DNA of 64,000 nt from Silurus meridionalis (lineage: Eukaryota > Chordata > Actinopteri > Siluriformes > Siluridae), in contig NC_060892.1 of NCBI RefSeq assembly GCF_014805685.1, positions 14,700,990-14,764,989 on the forward strand. The letters are read 5' to 3'. Both the position numbers and the translations under genes were made by a program. Of this stretch, positions 10,996 to 23,081 are shown piece after piece (position 1 is the stretch's first letter; each line of letters opens with the position of its first letter). The notes below the pieces were generated by a model. That model was not told the origin of the DNA. It made no database searches and worked only from the letters and a program-made list of their open reading frames with translations.

Positions 10996-11901
10996 GCGGT
11001 CGGTCAAGGCCAACAATGTCTTCTCTGCTGGCCTACACAATATCAAAAGCACTGACCTACATTTACAACCTCAATTCTAATATTTGTTCTATGAAATTGT
11101 ATTAATTTATTCCCAACGTTTATTCTCTTCATTTCATAGTGTTTCTCTGGCCCTTTTACCATAGAGAATATTATGAATGGGTCTGTTTCTTTAACCAATC
11201 AGATTTCATATTCGCCTCACAGGGCAGCTAGCTGGCCCAGAATAACGTCAGCATTTTTCCGTCCTCTGATTAGTTGGTCAGAGGGAAACAGTTACAGCCA
11301 AGTTCCACTGGAAAAACACGTGTGTAGCTCTGCACACATTAATACATCTGAGTTAGACTTTTTTATGCCTACGGCGGAAGAGAAATTGATTTTCGGACAT
11401 ACTTAAAAATACATTTTAAAGAAAAGCTAGACATCGTGAGGAGGTCGGCCAACACAGAAGCTAGCTAGCGTGTCTCAGCCTGGCAAAGGGTTTGTTCACC
11501 ACTTTCAGACCAGTGAATACGAGCCGTACCACTGGATTACAGCCTCTGAGGAGCGGTGCAAATTCTGCATCTCTAGTGAGTAGGTTGTTTTTTTATTTAA
11601 ATTGTTGTTAAATTGTTTTTATTAAAAACAATTTTTGTCATGTTATTAGACAAATATTGATTCTGAACTGCTCCAGATGATGTAGGTGCACAGTTGTGGT
11701 GGTAGTGTAGAGGTAAAATGGTTTTCACCCTCCATCTGTAAAATGTCTCTCTCTCTGTAATGCCACGTGTTGTTATATTGCGTTTTTGTACAGTATTGAT
11801 GGTTTCTATAATTGTGACGTGATAGTGGTGTATTAAGAAGTGGATTCATTTGGGTACATCCCCACTGAAGGCCCAGGTACCAAATGCACGGCCCGCCACT
11901 A
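10991..11901 (-). mobile_element. hAT-type non-autonomous element, copy B
   Basis: This is copy A of the same family in reverse. It opens agtggcggtcggtcaaggcc and closes gcacggcccgccact. It shares with copy A the tggcccagaata, ctctgattagttggtcagag and caatattgattctgaactgc regions. Both flanks are TA microsatellite, so the target duplication is hidden within the repeat. It is about 90 bp shorter than copy A because of small internal differences. No transposase is encoded. Confidence 0.85.

Positions 11902-13003
<1,102 letters not shown>

Positions 13004-13063
<60 letters not shown>
13004..13063. repeat. (GT)n microsatellite
   Basis: An uninterrupted run of about 30 GT units. Confidence 0.97.
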
Positions 13064-13066
<3 letters not shown>

Positions 13067-13892
13067 AACAACAATCCATCAATCATATTGGAAATATCAT
13101 GCAATACCCGGGTCAATAAACAGCTGATGTGCTGTCAAAGGTCAAAACAATTGAAGATGAAAGACGTAAAAGAAGATGAAAGACGTAAAAACTTTAGTTT
13201 CAGAACAAAATGGAAATCATACAAAATCTCAATCTCAGATATAAGAAAATGGATCCCCCTATAGACAATCATGGCCACCCCTGAGCTCCAGTATGTGGAG
13301 AAGAGCAGATGACGCTTTCCTCCAAGTGTGACAGACCACAAGTAGTGGTTCAAAAAGATGGGTAAATTAACTTGGCTTCAAGTTTCGTAGTTGTTATGCG
13401 TTGTCATAAAAAAAAAAAAAAAATAGCCCTTCTTTTTAAATAAAGAGCAATACAATAATAAAAATTAAATAAAAGTCCACGTACAGCTTAAAATAATCAG
13501 CAAGATTTCAAAAAAAGGAACAGAGAACGAGGGCTGGGAAATATGACGATAAAATATCAATGTCACAATGAACTTCTCATCTGATTTTGATGTTATTTTA
13601 TCATTTTTTATAAGTAATAATATTTTTATAATAAATGTTATGATAAACAAATACATTTTAAATTTAAAAAAATGTAAAGAATGAACATTTATTTTGATTT
13701 TTTTTTTCGTTTTCTGGCCATCTTTCAGTCTTCATTTATTTTTGTTCACAGTGAATCAAATAGAGAGAAAATAGAGACCCAATAAAGAAGACAGAAGAAA
13801 GAAGAAAAAAATACACTAAACAAATAAAGCGACGGAACACAGAAAGCACACATTAGTAAAACAAACCAGTGATAAGACACTGAAGAAAATAA

Positions 13893-13896
<4 letters not shown>
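13064..13896. other. unannotated intron sequence
   Basis: Contains a short direct repeat of gaagatgaaagacgtaaaa at about 13153-13190 and an A15 run near 13409. I recognise no exon; ggctgggaaatatgacgata at about 13532 may be a worn MITE end. Confidence 0.4.

Positions 13897-13961
<65 letters not shown>
13897..13961. repeat. (TC)n microsatellite
   Basis: About 32 TC units, followed by imperfect tttctctgtctctc and then a (CA)n tract at 13997-14018. Confidence 0.97.
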
Positions 13962-13971
<10 letters not shown>

Positions 13972-14320
13972 CTCATTCTCTCACTCTCACTATCCTACAC
14001 ACACACACACACACACACAAAGGGATTCAGTTGTGCACTTAGAAGAGGAAGACTGGGCGCCATTGTGACAAAGAGGAAATCCACACAAAGAGCAGCAACC
14101 TAATAGCGCTTCCTTACATGAACCAACCCTGAGATTTGTAATCTGTGATCTTATCAACAGCCATGAACACAAGAACAATGAATCTCAGGATTACAATCTT
14201 GTTTAAACATTTTGTTATGAAAATATAAATCTTGAATTTCCTCTTAGTGTTTCATACTGCTCTGTATAACAGCAGTGTATGGTTGCTTTTATACAGCTGA
14301 ACTGTAAGAGTTGGACTTTT

Positions 14321-14322
<2 letters not shown>

Positions 14323-14378
<56 letters not shown>
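14323..14378. repeat. (GT)n microsatellite
   Basis: About 28 GT units. Confidence 0.97.
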
Positions 14379-14379
<1 letters not shown>

Positions 14380-15834
14380 ATGAATCATTTATTTCCGTAA
14401 CAGTGCATGGGTTCTGGTTAGAGACTGAGGCAGTGATTTATTTGCTGATGCAAAAACTCAAACCTGGACCCAATTAAACAGCACCTTTTAATCAGCCTTG
14501 GCCATTACACAGCTGTGTGACGATAATCTGTTACATACAGGTGTCCTAATGTGTGTAAATAATAAATGAGGCAGAGATGAATGACCGGAGGATGAAGCTT
14601 GATGTGTAATAGTTTAAGAACTGTACACCTGCTCATAGCTGCAATCATCCAATCAGCCAATCATGTGCCAGCTTCAAAACGTATACCATGCAGATCGAGT
14701 TCATGAGCTTCAGTCATCCTTTGCAGGAAGATAACCACACTGATTTGGGCTGACAGGAAAGCTACGCTAAGGTAAATAGCCACTAGATTTTACAACCCGT
14801 GATGAGGTTGCTACCACGAAAGCTCCAGGTAGATGGACAAAGTCTAAAGATTAAAAAGCTGCGAAATCAGGAAGCTGTTTGTGAGTTTTAAAATGATTCG
14901 AATGCTTACATTTAGTGAGACGCAAAATATTTGTATTGAAATGAACGACGACTTAGTGCATGAAATGAATGAAGGAATGCACGATGCGAGTCAGGAATCA
15001 TGCTCAAGACTCGACATGATCTGATTTCGCAACTGTTCGGGAATAAATTACTTTTAATTCAAAGTAAAAAATGAAATAATGCTTCCATTAAAAACATGAA
15101 GATTGTAGAAAGATCTCGTGATACCTGCAATTTCTCTGAAAAGTGCATTGATTTACCGCAACATCAATACAATCACACACCTCTAGTTAATAGCAATAAC
15201 AGCACCGCTGTGTCTGAGAAAAAGAAAGAGAACACACTCTTCTGAACCCATAAACGTGTGAAACCTAACAAAATAAGAACCATTGTTAAACTGCCTGAGC
15301 TGAGACAAAGAGAAAAAGAAAGAGAGTAAGAGAGAAGCAAACAAATGCGGACACTGCATTTTGCGAATTGTAAAAGATAAGGTAAAGAAAGATAGATAAT
15401 GCTGACACAACAAATAAACTATATATAATGAATACAACTCTATAATATAAAAACTAATCAGAAATATCACGCAAGAGCAACGATTACAGAAATAAATACA
15501 CGACTTAGTAAATTATATTTTAAATCAACACACTCTATCATTTATCATTTGCTTATTGGGGAAAAAAATACATGGGGAAACGAAACAATTATAAAACCTC
15601 AATCAATCGTTCCTTCTGCCAGTCAGTAGCACCGAAATAAATTATTGAATAAATATCTGAATAAACAAATAAATAAATCCTGGCTTTTACCATAAGCTGC
15701 TTGATTGTGAAATGTAATATTAGACACGGATCTCACCTTGATGATAAGGCGCCTGAAAAAATGTAATCTAACTGTCAGTGCATGTTATAGCTGGCAGAAA
15801 GACTCAAATTTTGCTCCTGCTGAAAGAAAAGAAT

Positions 15835-15840
<6 letters not shown>
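14379..15840. other. unannotated intron sequence
   Basis: I see no exon, RNA gene or clear transposon in this stretch. Confidence 0.45.

Positions 15841-15888
<48 letters not shown>
15841..15888. repeat. (CA)n microsatellite
   Basis: 24 CA units followed by tacatacat. Confidence 0.97.
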
Positions 15889-15892
<4 letters not shown>

Positions 15893-16539
15893 TACATTCC
15901 TGTTGGGTTTGGCCTGTGGACGCATCATTAGTGAACGAGGACAGACGGGAAAGCACACATTGAAGCAGCAGCTAATCTGCTGCAATACAAAAGCTTTTTT
16001 GTTACAGTTTTAATGCCAACAAGGGGATTAGTGGAGAACAAAGCGCCAGTGCCGGTACTTTCATTCCCAACTCACTGAAGGAGGAGGAAGTCAAATTCAC
16101 CCACAAGCAGCCGAGAGAAGAGATGAGCTGCAAACAAAACAATCATCTCCCAATGACTCGTTTCAGGCTGCGTCTTAAAAGCATTTTCAACATTTCTAAA
16201 ACTGCATCAAGAAAAAAACTAAACAAGTAGAACCTCCCACAATCAATTAACCAGAGAGGACTTTCAATTAAAGTATCTATTCAAACCCAAAGCTCATGCA
16301 CAGGTATACACCAGGGTGGGCTGTTAATCAAACCATGCTTTCATTCAACACAATAAGAAAACTGCTCTGTGTTCATATTGCCTAATAAACACACAAAACA
16401 TCAGCCCCTCAGAACGTACACAAACATGATCACAGGGGAAGAAGCAGCTGATGGTTGGAATGGATTTGTGTACAAAAAAGGTAATGTTTAAGGGAAGTAA
16501 AATAAGTTTTTTAAGAAAGAAATGTGTGAAAAAAATACG
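15889..16539. other. unannotated intron sequence
   Basis: Nothing recognisable; unique-looking sequence. Confidence 0.45.
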
Positions 16540-16705
16540 GAGGAATATAAAAAGATGGAGGAGTATAAAAAGATGATGTGGAAATAAGATGAAGGCCTAA
16601 AAAAAATAAAACGTGTATAAAAGAGATGAATGTGATGAAAAAGAATATAAAAAGATGGAGTTGTTTAAAAGAAATAGAGGAATATAAAAAGGTGGAAAAA
16701 TCTCA
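16540..16705. repeat. degenerate purine-rich minisatellite
   Basis: Imperfect units built on gaggaatataaaaagatgga recur at about 16541, 16559, 16644 and 16677, with variants such as gagtataaaaagatg and gaatataaaaaggtgg. Almost all bases on the plus strand are purine or T within AAA/TATAAA contexts. Unit length is roughly 18-20 bp with interruptions. Confidence 0.6.
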
Positions 16706-17151
16706 TTAAGGTAAAAAATTAAAAATTAAAAAAAAGAATTAATGAAGAAAAAGAAGAAATTCACACCCAGTTTCAGTTCGGTGTTTCAGTAAGTCCAAAA
16801 CAATTAAGACACATTTATCATTGAAATATTTTACCTTAAGTAACTGTAGTCCTGCATAGTTATCTCATATCTCATATCTCATGTCATAAAAACAACAAAG
16901 ACATCATGCAAATAAACCACGCCTATTCATGCTTTGCAGTACAGCAGAGTGTGATGCAGAAGAGGATTTTATGTGCATGGAAAGAACAGGATGTGAAACA
17001 GGTCAATGGTTGTGCTGTTAAAATACATAATGTATTAGTATTAGTATTAGTATTTTTCCACAAACTGGCTATTAAATAATAGAAAAAACACCATCTGCAC
17101 ACAACGACAAGTGTGGGCTCTAATCTGGAACACAGGCTAATGAACTTTTCA

Positions 17152-17152
<1 letters not shown>

Positions 17153-17190
<38 letters not shown>
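17153..17190. repeat. (CA)n microsatellite
   Basis: 19 CA units. A short (TATTAG)n hexamer repeat lies just upstream at about 17032-17053. Confidence 0.95.
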
Positions 17191-17196
<6 letters not shown>

Positions 17197-17623
17197 GCAT
17201 CTGACAACATGCAATCACAGTGAAACGAATAAACTCAGCTGGTATATATAAATGCGTTTCTGATTCCTGTGTGTACTTCTAAATTCAAACTTTATTTCAT
17301 CACTATGTCTACAATACACAATATGTATTATAGTATAAAATGTTAGTGAATAAACTGTTTGCAAAAATAAAAGCACTGCACTAAAATTGGTCTAAGATCT
17401 AAATGATAGCAAATAAAATGTGTTTCCTTTTGGTAACACTAATTATTATTATTTATATTTTTAAAGGTGGCACAATACCTCACAAAATATGCAATATCTC
17501 ACAAAATATGCAATATCTCACAAAAGTGTATCATGGTATAGTTTCACAATATCAGTATTTTATAGTCAAATCGCCAGCCCTGAACCCGTCCTTACATCGC
17601 TTTAAATTTGTGCCATTCAGCTC

Positions 17624-17626
<3 letters not shown>

Positions 17627-17701
<75 letters not shown>
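17627..17701. repeat. (TA)n microsatellite
   Basis: About 37 TA units, followed by imperfect tatattatatat sequence. Upstream, at about 17468-17525, a 20-bp phrase around caatatctcacaaaatatg is repeated 2-3 times. Confidence 0.95.
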
Positions 17702-17702
<1 letters not shown>

Positions 17703-18293
17703 CTTATATATTATATATATATTATCTTATAATCTGTATTCAGTGGTCTATGCTGATTCAGATTATAAGAAGTCATTAATAATGAAGTATAGTCTTAAGA
17801 AACCATTCTGAATAAAAATATGTAAACAATTTATATAAACTAGGTTAACAATGCTATTTTCACTTTTTTTTTCTTGTCTATATGTGTCAAAAAATAAGAT
17901 ATTTCTATTTCACTATACAAAAAGATGCTTGAACCTGAGCGTCCTTACGGCCACCTGGCACAAACTTGCACACACACACACACACACACCTATAGATAAC
18001 AAATGCATGAAGTCTATTAAAATCTAATAATAAAAATTTTATTTTAAGTTCAATATAGTTTTTACACTGAATTGTTGAAAGTCACTACAACACAATGTAA
18101 GTACCTACTATGTAATTAAATTACTTATTTGTAGTAATTCATTACTTTTAGTAATCAAATTACTTAAACATTATGACTTTGTCCAGGGAAAAAGTAATTT
18201 AGGTGCAGTTAAATGCAACACTGCATGCAGTGCAACAAATGCATGCAACACTATCATTCCTATAGTTACAGTTTTTTCATAAACCAATATATG

Positions 18294-18298
<5 letters not shown>
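17702..18298. other. unannotated intron sequence with a short (CA)10
   Basis: Only a (CA)10 at 17970-17989 stands out. No exon is recognised. Confidence 0.45.

Positions 18299-18362
<64 letters not shown>
18299..18362. repeat. (TA)n microsatellite
   Basis: About 31 TA units preceded by tatgtatgta. Confidence 0.95.
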
Positions 18363-18364
<2 letters not shown>

Positions 18365-19654
18365 TCCTAAGTTCACTTCTTTGCACCACCTTGTCATTGA
18401 TGATTCTCTTAGAACTGCATGACACTGTGTTTTAATCCTCACAGAAGCTTAAAGATCAATGAATGTCAAAAGGAGCTTTTAATACGATTTCGAAAATCAT
18501 GAAAAAATAATGAGCACGTAAGATACATTTGTCACAATTAATGCATGATCAACTAAATGTGACCTAATAATCACTTTACCTTTTCTCGTAATTTCATTAC
18601 AGAACAGTGTCTTTCCTCCTCTAGCATCATTACTGTAATGATTTGTAATCACACTACACGATGTCAGCTATTTGAGTCAACGTTTCTTCCTTGTGTCATG
18701 GGTTTTTCGAATGGGTCTGTGTCAACTTATTAGGAATCTAAATCATCTGCAAACCTGCTGTGTCAGAATGTCTACAGTAGTAAGAACAATTGAAAATAAT
18801 CAGCAGTAACAAAGAAGTACGGAACCTATCCTCTATTCAAACAGACCACAGTACTATCATAATAATAATTATTATTATTATTATATAATACATTTATAGA
18901 CATGCTAGAACTGCAAGCAGTCTGAACAATCAAAGGAAAATGGAAACATATCTTCAGGCAAAATAAACTCAAGCGTGATTTATAGTTGGTGGTGGAATTC
19001 TTTTACCGCAGGAGGACAGGAGGCTCCGGCATGAGATTTGTTGCATAGCCTCAGGTCATGGTCCTGAAGATGCCTACCAAGTTTTGCAACTTTGTGCAAA
19101 GTCGCTGCTGAAATGCAGCCTTATTTCCTGTTTGGCAGCATTGCAGATTCCTTCGGCTTATTACAGGCAACCTTTTTGGAGTATTCAGAATTATTTTGAT
19201 GATTTTTTGTGAGGCTTACTCTAATGATGCCATACCTGTATGTCAGATTTATTGATGAATGCACAAAAACTGCAGTAGGAGAAACAAATAATTTTTTTTT
19301 AAATCCAAGCCATTAGCCACAGTACCTTGTCTTTACCCAGGTACTTCAGGGATACCTGGCTTTTACATTTTGTAAACACGGTTCAAAAGTTATGACCTTT
19401 AACATAATTTAAGAAAAAAAGTACTTTGAAAAGTAAAAGCCCATAATTTCACCAATAGCACCAGAACTACACTTGAGTGTTGGCAGCACTTGGCCCAAAT
19501 TTGGTCAGAATGTTCCTTCGCTCCTCACCAATCAGTGTACCAAAAACCTTCACACTTTTACTAGACAGTTCTATGAGCTGCCATAGACACTCACAGAAGA
19601 TGCAGAAGAAAAGAGAGTAATATAAAATAACAACTGTCTACACCCCATCACTTT
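18363..19654. other. unannotated intron sequence
   Basis: Nothing gene-like. A short (TTA)n lies at about 18861-18886. Confidence 0.45.
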
Positions 19655-19671
19655 ATAATAATAATAATAGA

Positions 19672-19706
<35 letters not shown>
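19655..19706. repeat. (TAA)n microsatellite
   Basis: About 17 ATA/TAA units with one interruption (agaaat) near 19668. Confidence 0.95.
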
Positions 19707-19708
<2 letters not shown>

Positions 19709-19959
19709 GTAACAACAAAGAGAGTGAGTGTCTACACCTGCGCCCTGTTTATTGTTTTGGGAGTAAGTAATACCGTCTAAATACACAGAAGAGGATATAC
19801 ATTGTGTTTATGTAATCCCATAATGCACTGCAGTAGGAGTCTTAATTATACACCTTAGCAGAGTAGGGAACACCCATGATGCACTTTGCTGATTTAAGGG
19901 AACAGCTAACACTGTATGTGCGCCATCTTTATTGCTGCGTCGCAAACATGCTTCTAGAA

Positions 19960-20280
19960 AAATCTTACATTTCTCTATTTTACATTCTGTTTACAGTTTT
20001 CTGTTAATGTGCTTCAGTATATTTCCTGAAAGAGTCTTTTACTGCACTACATATGATGCCATGATATTGTTCCTACTGTCCTATTGTCTTTGTCACACAC
20101 ATGCAATTTATGTATTGTCCTAGTAAGTTTTGTGTAGTATTTTATTACTATTTTGTTCATCTATATCGTCATATGTAGCGCCATGGTCCCTGGGGAACAC
20201 TGTTTTTTTTTACTGTTTCACTATGTACTGTACTGTATATGGTTGAAATGACAACAGCAGAAGTCCACTTGACTACTTAA
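19960..20280 (+). mobile_element. old LINE 3' UTR relic
   Basis: An eroded version of the 3' UTR seen at 6901-7403. Matching landmarks are ttacatttctctattttaca, a cacatgcaatttatgt block, gtagcgccatggtccctggg, and tactgtatatggttgaaatg followed by acaacagcagaagtccactt in place of the ACAATAAA-plus-tail end. No coding part is present. Confidence 0.65.
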
Positions 20281-20423
20281 CTTTGTCTCCAAAGTTTACC
20301 AGCTACATGTACATTTTGTGGCACAAAAGTACAAAAGATAGTACAAGAAAAGCACTCTTTTTTATTCCATGCCCTTGTTAATAATAGTGCAATCTATTTG
20401 TATCCATAATAAAAGTATAATAA

Positions 20424-20560
20424 TATAAGTCAAGTTTATTTCTATAGCGCTTTTCACAATAGACATTGTCTCAAAGCAGCTTTACAGAATTGTAAGAGTT
20501 AAGGTGAATGGTGTGTATTTATCCCTGATGAGCAGCCATGGCGATGTGCAGATATCAGAT
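20424..20560 (-). mobile_element. LINE-tailed repeat, 3' end fragment
   Basis: Read on the minus strand this is the widespread fish 3' end with ctgtaaagctgctttgagac, an aatgtc block, gcgctatagaaataaacttg and a tail. On the plus strand it starts agtcaagtttatttctatag. The same sequence, much longer, occurs at 39091-39765 in the same orientation, and the two share tgtatttatccctgatgagc and agccatggcga. Only about 130 bp remain. Confidence 0.7.
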
Positions 20561-21404
20561 TGAAATTTCCGCATGAATGATTAATAAGATCTAAATCCTA
20601 ACTTCTTGCTTCTCATCATTTCAAAGTACACTCTGCAGCAGTTCTCGCGCAACGCCATCACATCTCGCGAGATCGACGCTCGCTATTTTTAAGTTTGGCA
20701 GATGTAATTACAGTGCGCTTATTTGATTATGTGACAGCGTGGAAATAAATGGAACAGGAATAATCCGACACGGTGCTCCGAAGTGTGACTCGAGGATGAG
20801 ATGTCAAGGCGTAAAATGTCGAGTGAACTCGTCAACAACTCGCATTAAAAAGCTATTCAAATAGCTTGAAATGCGTGAAATGTGACGCGCAGGCGCACAA
20901 GAGCGCCAGTTCTATAGGTGACAGCGTTATAGTTTATTATTAACCGAATACAACGCGTTGTGGGCTGCATTTCCTCACGTTAGAGCCTGTGGTGAAACTT
21001 TGCGTTGACTATTGGAGATTTAGTCTGAAACGACAATCATTTAAATGAAATGGACATTTAGTAATCATGAGGAATCTGTCAAATTGTTCCACCGAGCGTC
21101 GCTTTGTGCACATGCGCACTTTACTTTAAAATGCATGCTTCTTCACGTTTTAATGCCAAAGGTGTAATACAGAAAATAACAAATGCTCCATACACGGTGT
21201 AAGCTATCAAAACACAACTCTGCTGTTTTTATATTTCCCATAATACTGTCTTTAATAGGTTAATACCATCACACGAGCCACTTGAAATATTGTTATATGA
21301 ACGATTTAAGTGTATATTGACAAAACGGTTAGAACAGAATAAATAAAGATTATTGAACAACTTGTGTCAGGTTTCTGCAGGAGGTGTAAATTAAATCTTC
21401 TCAC
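20561..21404 (-). other. galnt18: donor-proximal part of galnt18 intron 1
   Basis: Sequence next to the exon 1 splice donor. It is moderately CpG-containing at 20640-20900 (ctcgcgagatcgacgctcgc) and free of obvious transposons, so promoter-proximal regulatory content is possible. No specific site can be named with confidence. Confidence 0.4.
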
Positions 21405-21642
21405 CTTGTATGTGCTGGTTGACGACATTTTCCAGGCGGTCGAGTCGCTCTATAATCCGCAGAGTTTCGCCCTTCTTGTCGCCCTCCAACTTCCTGGCTG
21501 GGACGGGCACCGGCACTTTAATATACACACTGGCGATGTAGTTGGTGACCCATCCGACGTAGAGCAGGCACACGATGTTGGTCATGCCGCTCAGGATCAC
21601 GCACGTCGACACCAAAGTTTTGGTTCTCCTGGTGCACGCCAT
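21405..21642 (-). CDS. galnt18: galnt18, first coding exon (N-terminal 79 codons plus 1 nt)
   Basis: The exon encodes the cytoplasmic tail, signal-anchor and start of the stem of a polypeptide N-acetylgalactosaminyltransferase (GalNAc-T). These are type II Golgi membrane proteins that transfer GalNAc from UDP-GalNAc to Ser/Thr to begin mucin-type O-glycosylation. The protein starts MACTRRTKTLVSTCVILSGM. Residues about 9-32 form the single hydrophobic anchor, followed by a KLEGDKKGETLRIIERLDRL stem with coiled-coil character. The start and anchor match my memory of vertebrate GALNT18 very closely, and other GalNAc-Ts differ here. The ATG has G at -3 and G at +4. The exon ends ..CAAG before GTGAG, leaving phase 1. 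The catalytic GT-A domain and the ricin-type lectin domain must be on exons left of the window. GALNT18 is one of the family members whose enzymatic activity is weak or debated. Which teleost paralogue this is cannot be told. Confidence 0.92.
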
Positions 21643-21650
21643 GCCGACAT
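21597..21650 (-). promoter_or_regulatory. upstream ATG/uORF overlapping the galnt18 start
   Basis: An ATG at 21650 lies 8 nt upstream of the galnt18 ATG, in another frame. It opens a 17-codon frame (MSAWRAPGEPKLWCRRA) ending at 21597, inside the coding exon. Further out-of-frame ATGs at 21778 and 21800 also run past the main start if the transcript begins upstream of them. Overlapping uORFs generally lower translation of the main frame. The proposed effect is inference. Confidence 0.45.
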
Positions 21651-22120
21651 GCCTGCGCGCCGCGCGAGCGCCTCAGCAGCCGGTGCGCAGCGGACCAGCG
21701 GAACCGCCTCGCTCTCCTTCTCCTCCTTCTTCTCCTCCTTCTTCTTCCCTGCTCGCTTAATAAAGTACCATTCCTCAAGGTGACCTGCTTCTCTCTCCAC
21801 TACTACTCTCTCATGCTTTATTTCCTTTTAACACTCTTTATTTATTAGTTTTTTTTTCTTCTCCTCTCTTATGTTTATTTTCCTTCGCTCTCCTTTAAAC
21901 GGACGGCCGCTCTCCTGCTCCGACATGGACTCGCGCACCTTCCATCGCGAGCGCTCTCTCTCTCTCTCTCTCTCTCTCACTCACTCACTCGGCAATAGCG
22001 TCTCTATAGGAACGAGGCGGCAGGCGAGGCGCGCGCGCTCCATCCCTCGACCAATGAGACGAGACAAATGAGTTGCCTTCAATTAGACAGCGAGCCAATC
22101 AGGATGGAGTGGGCGTGTCC
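21643..22120 (-). promoter_or_regulatory. galnt18: galnt18 5' leader and CpG-island promoter
   Basis: GC and CpG content rise sharply here against an AT-rich background (for example gcgcgccgcgcgagcgcctc near 21654 and ggcgaggcgcgcgcgctcca near 22023). Two CCAAT boxes lie at 22051-22055 and 22095-22099, about 45 bp apart, followed by a GC/CACCC-like gtgggcgtgt at 22109-22118. A (CT)n tract is at 21954-21978. No TATA box is placed convincingly, which fits a CpG-type promoter with dispersed initiation. The transcription start is not known, but the leader probably begins between about 21780 and 22040. Confidence 0.7.
21954..21978. repeat. (CT)n tract in the galnt18 promoter
   Basis: About 12 CT units within the CpG-rich promoter, a GAGA-like polypyrimidine tract. 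A second impure pyrimidine stretch (ctccttcttctcctcc type) lies at about 21715-21750 in the leader. Confidence 0.85.
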
Positions 22121-23021
22121 CAACAACGGCATCAAGGAAGCAAGGAGATTGAGAAAGTTTTTTATATTGTTTCTATTTTTTTTGCTATACTTCAATAAAA
22201 TAAATGGCATGTCAATATTTCAATAATGTCAATAATTTTAATCAGATCTACATGTAATTAAGGTTTTATATTAGCATCATATTTACAACTTTTTTGTCAC
22301 ACAACGGTGTCAAAAATAGGTTGTTAGGAAGCTTCTAGAAAAATATGGAACAGGCATATCGAACAAATTTGTTATGGCTACATATATAATATGTGTTCAT
22401 TATTTGCCTTTTCTGTTACATAGTGTCCATCTGGCTTTTATAAAAAAATCACACAAAGCATTAGCAAATCTATACCACAAGTACATAATGTGATCATTTA
22501 TGCCAGTGATGCCAAAACTAGGGCCTGTGGTGACCTCTGGAAAGCCCACCATGCCATATACAAGAAGATGAACATTGAGCTTTAGTTGCAATGTTACACT
22601 TAACATTTTATGTTTTTTTAAGATGCAAAAAATGAAAAATAAATGTACAGGATATCATTGAATTTCAATTAGTCCATCTTGGAACGACTTGTGAAAAATA
22701 AGTAGCAGCTTTATTTTGATCCCTTATGGGAAAAAAAGATTTGACATCCAATGCAGACTTAAGTTTTTTTTTTAAGGGATGACAAACATCAGATTCAAAG
22801 TTACAGAATCTGATGTCCGTGGACCAGCATTTTCATGAAAGATGGTTTAATTTAAAAAAATTTTAAATGTCACTACAAAATAAATCTTACATGCCAATGA
22901 AGATCAATTTGGTATTATTTTTTAATGGTAGTAGTATAGATATTATATATCTTCTCATTTGTATCACTTAATTTATTATATGAATCGAGGGACAGTGTTT
23001 TTTCTTAAAGCTACCGTTTTT

Positions 23022-23024
<3 letters not shown>
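22121..23024. other. upstream flank of galnt18, nothing recognised
   Basis: AT-rich, unique-looking sequence. I see no divergent gene on the plus strand. Confidence 0.45.

Positions 23025-23078
<54 letters not shown>
23025..23078. repeat. (CA)n microsatellite
   Basis: 27 CA units. Confidence 0.97.

Positions 23079-23081
<3 letters not shown>

Noticed and set aside
17460..17590. A MITE end (ctcacaaaatatg repeats leading to atcgccagccct)
   Set aside because: It resembles the GGGCTGGCGAT end of a known fish MITE style, but only one end is visible; similarly ggctgggaaatatgacgata near 13532.
21364..21783. 139-residue plus-strand open frame opposite galnt18 exon 1
   Set aside because: It is the antisense of the coding exon and CpG-rich leader, where stop codons are rare. 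There are no recognisable domains.
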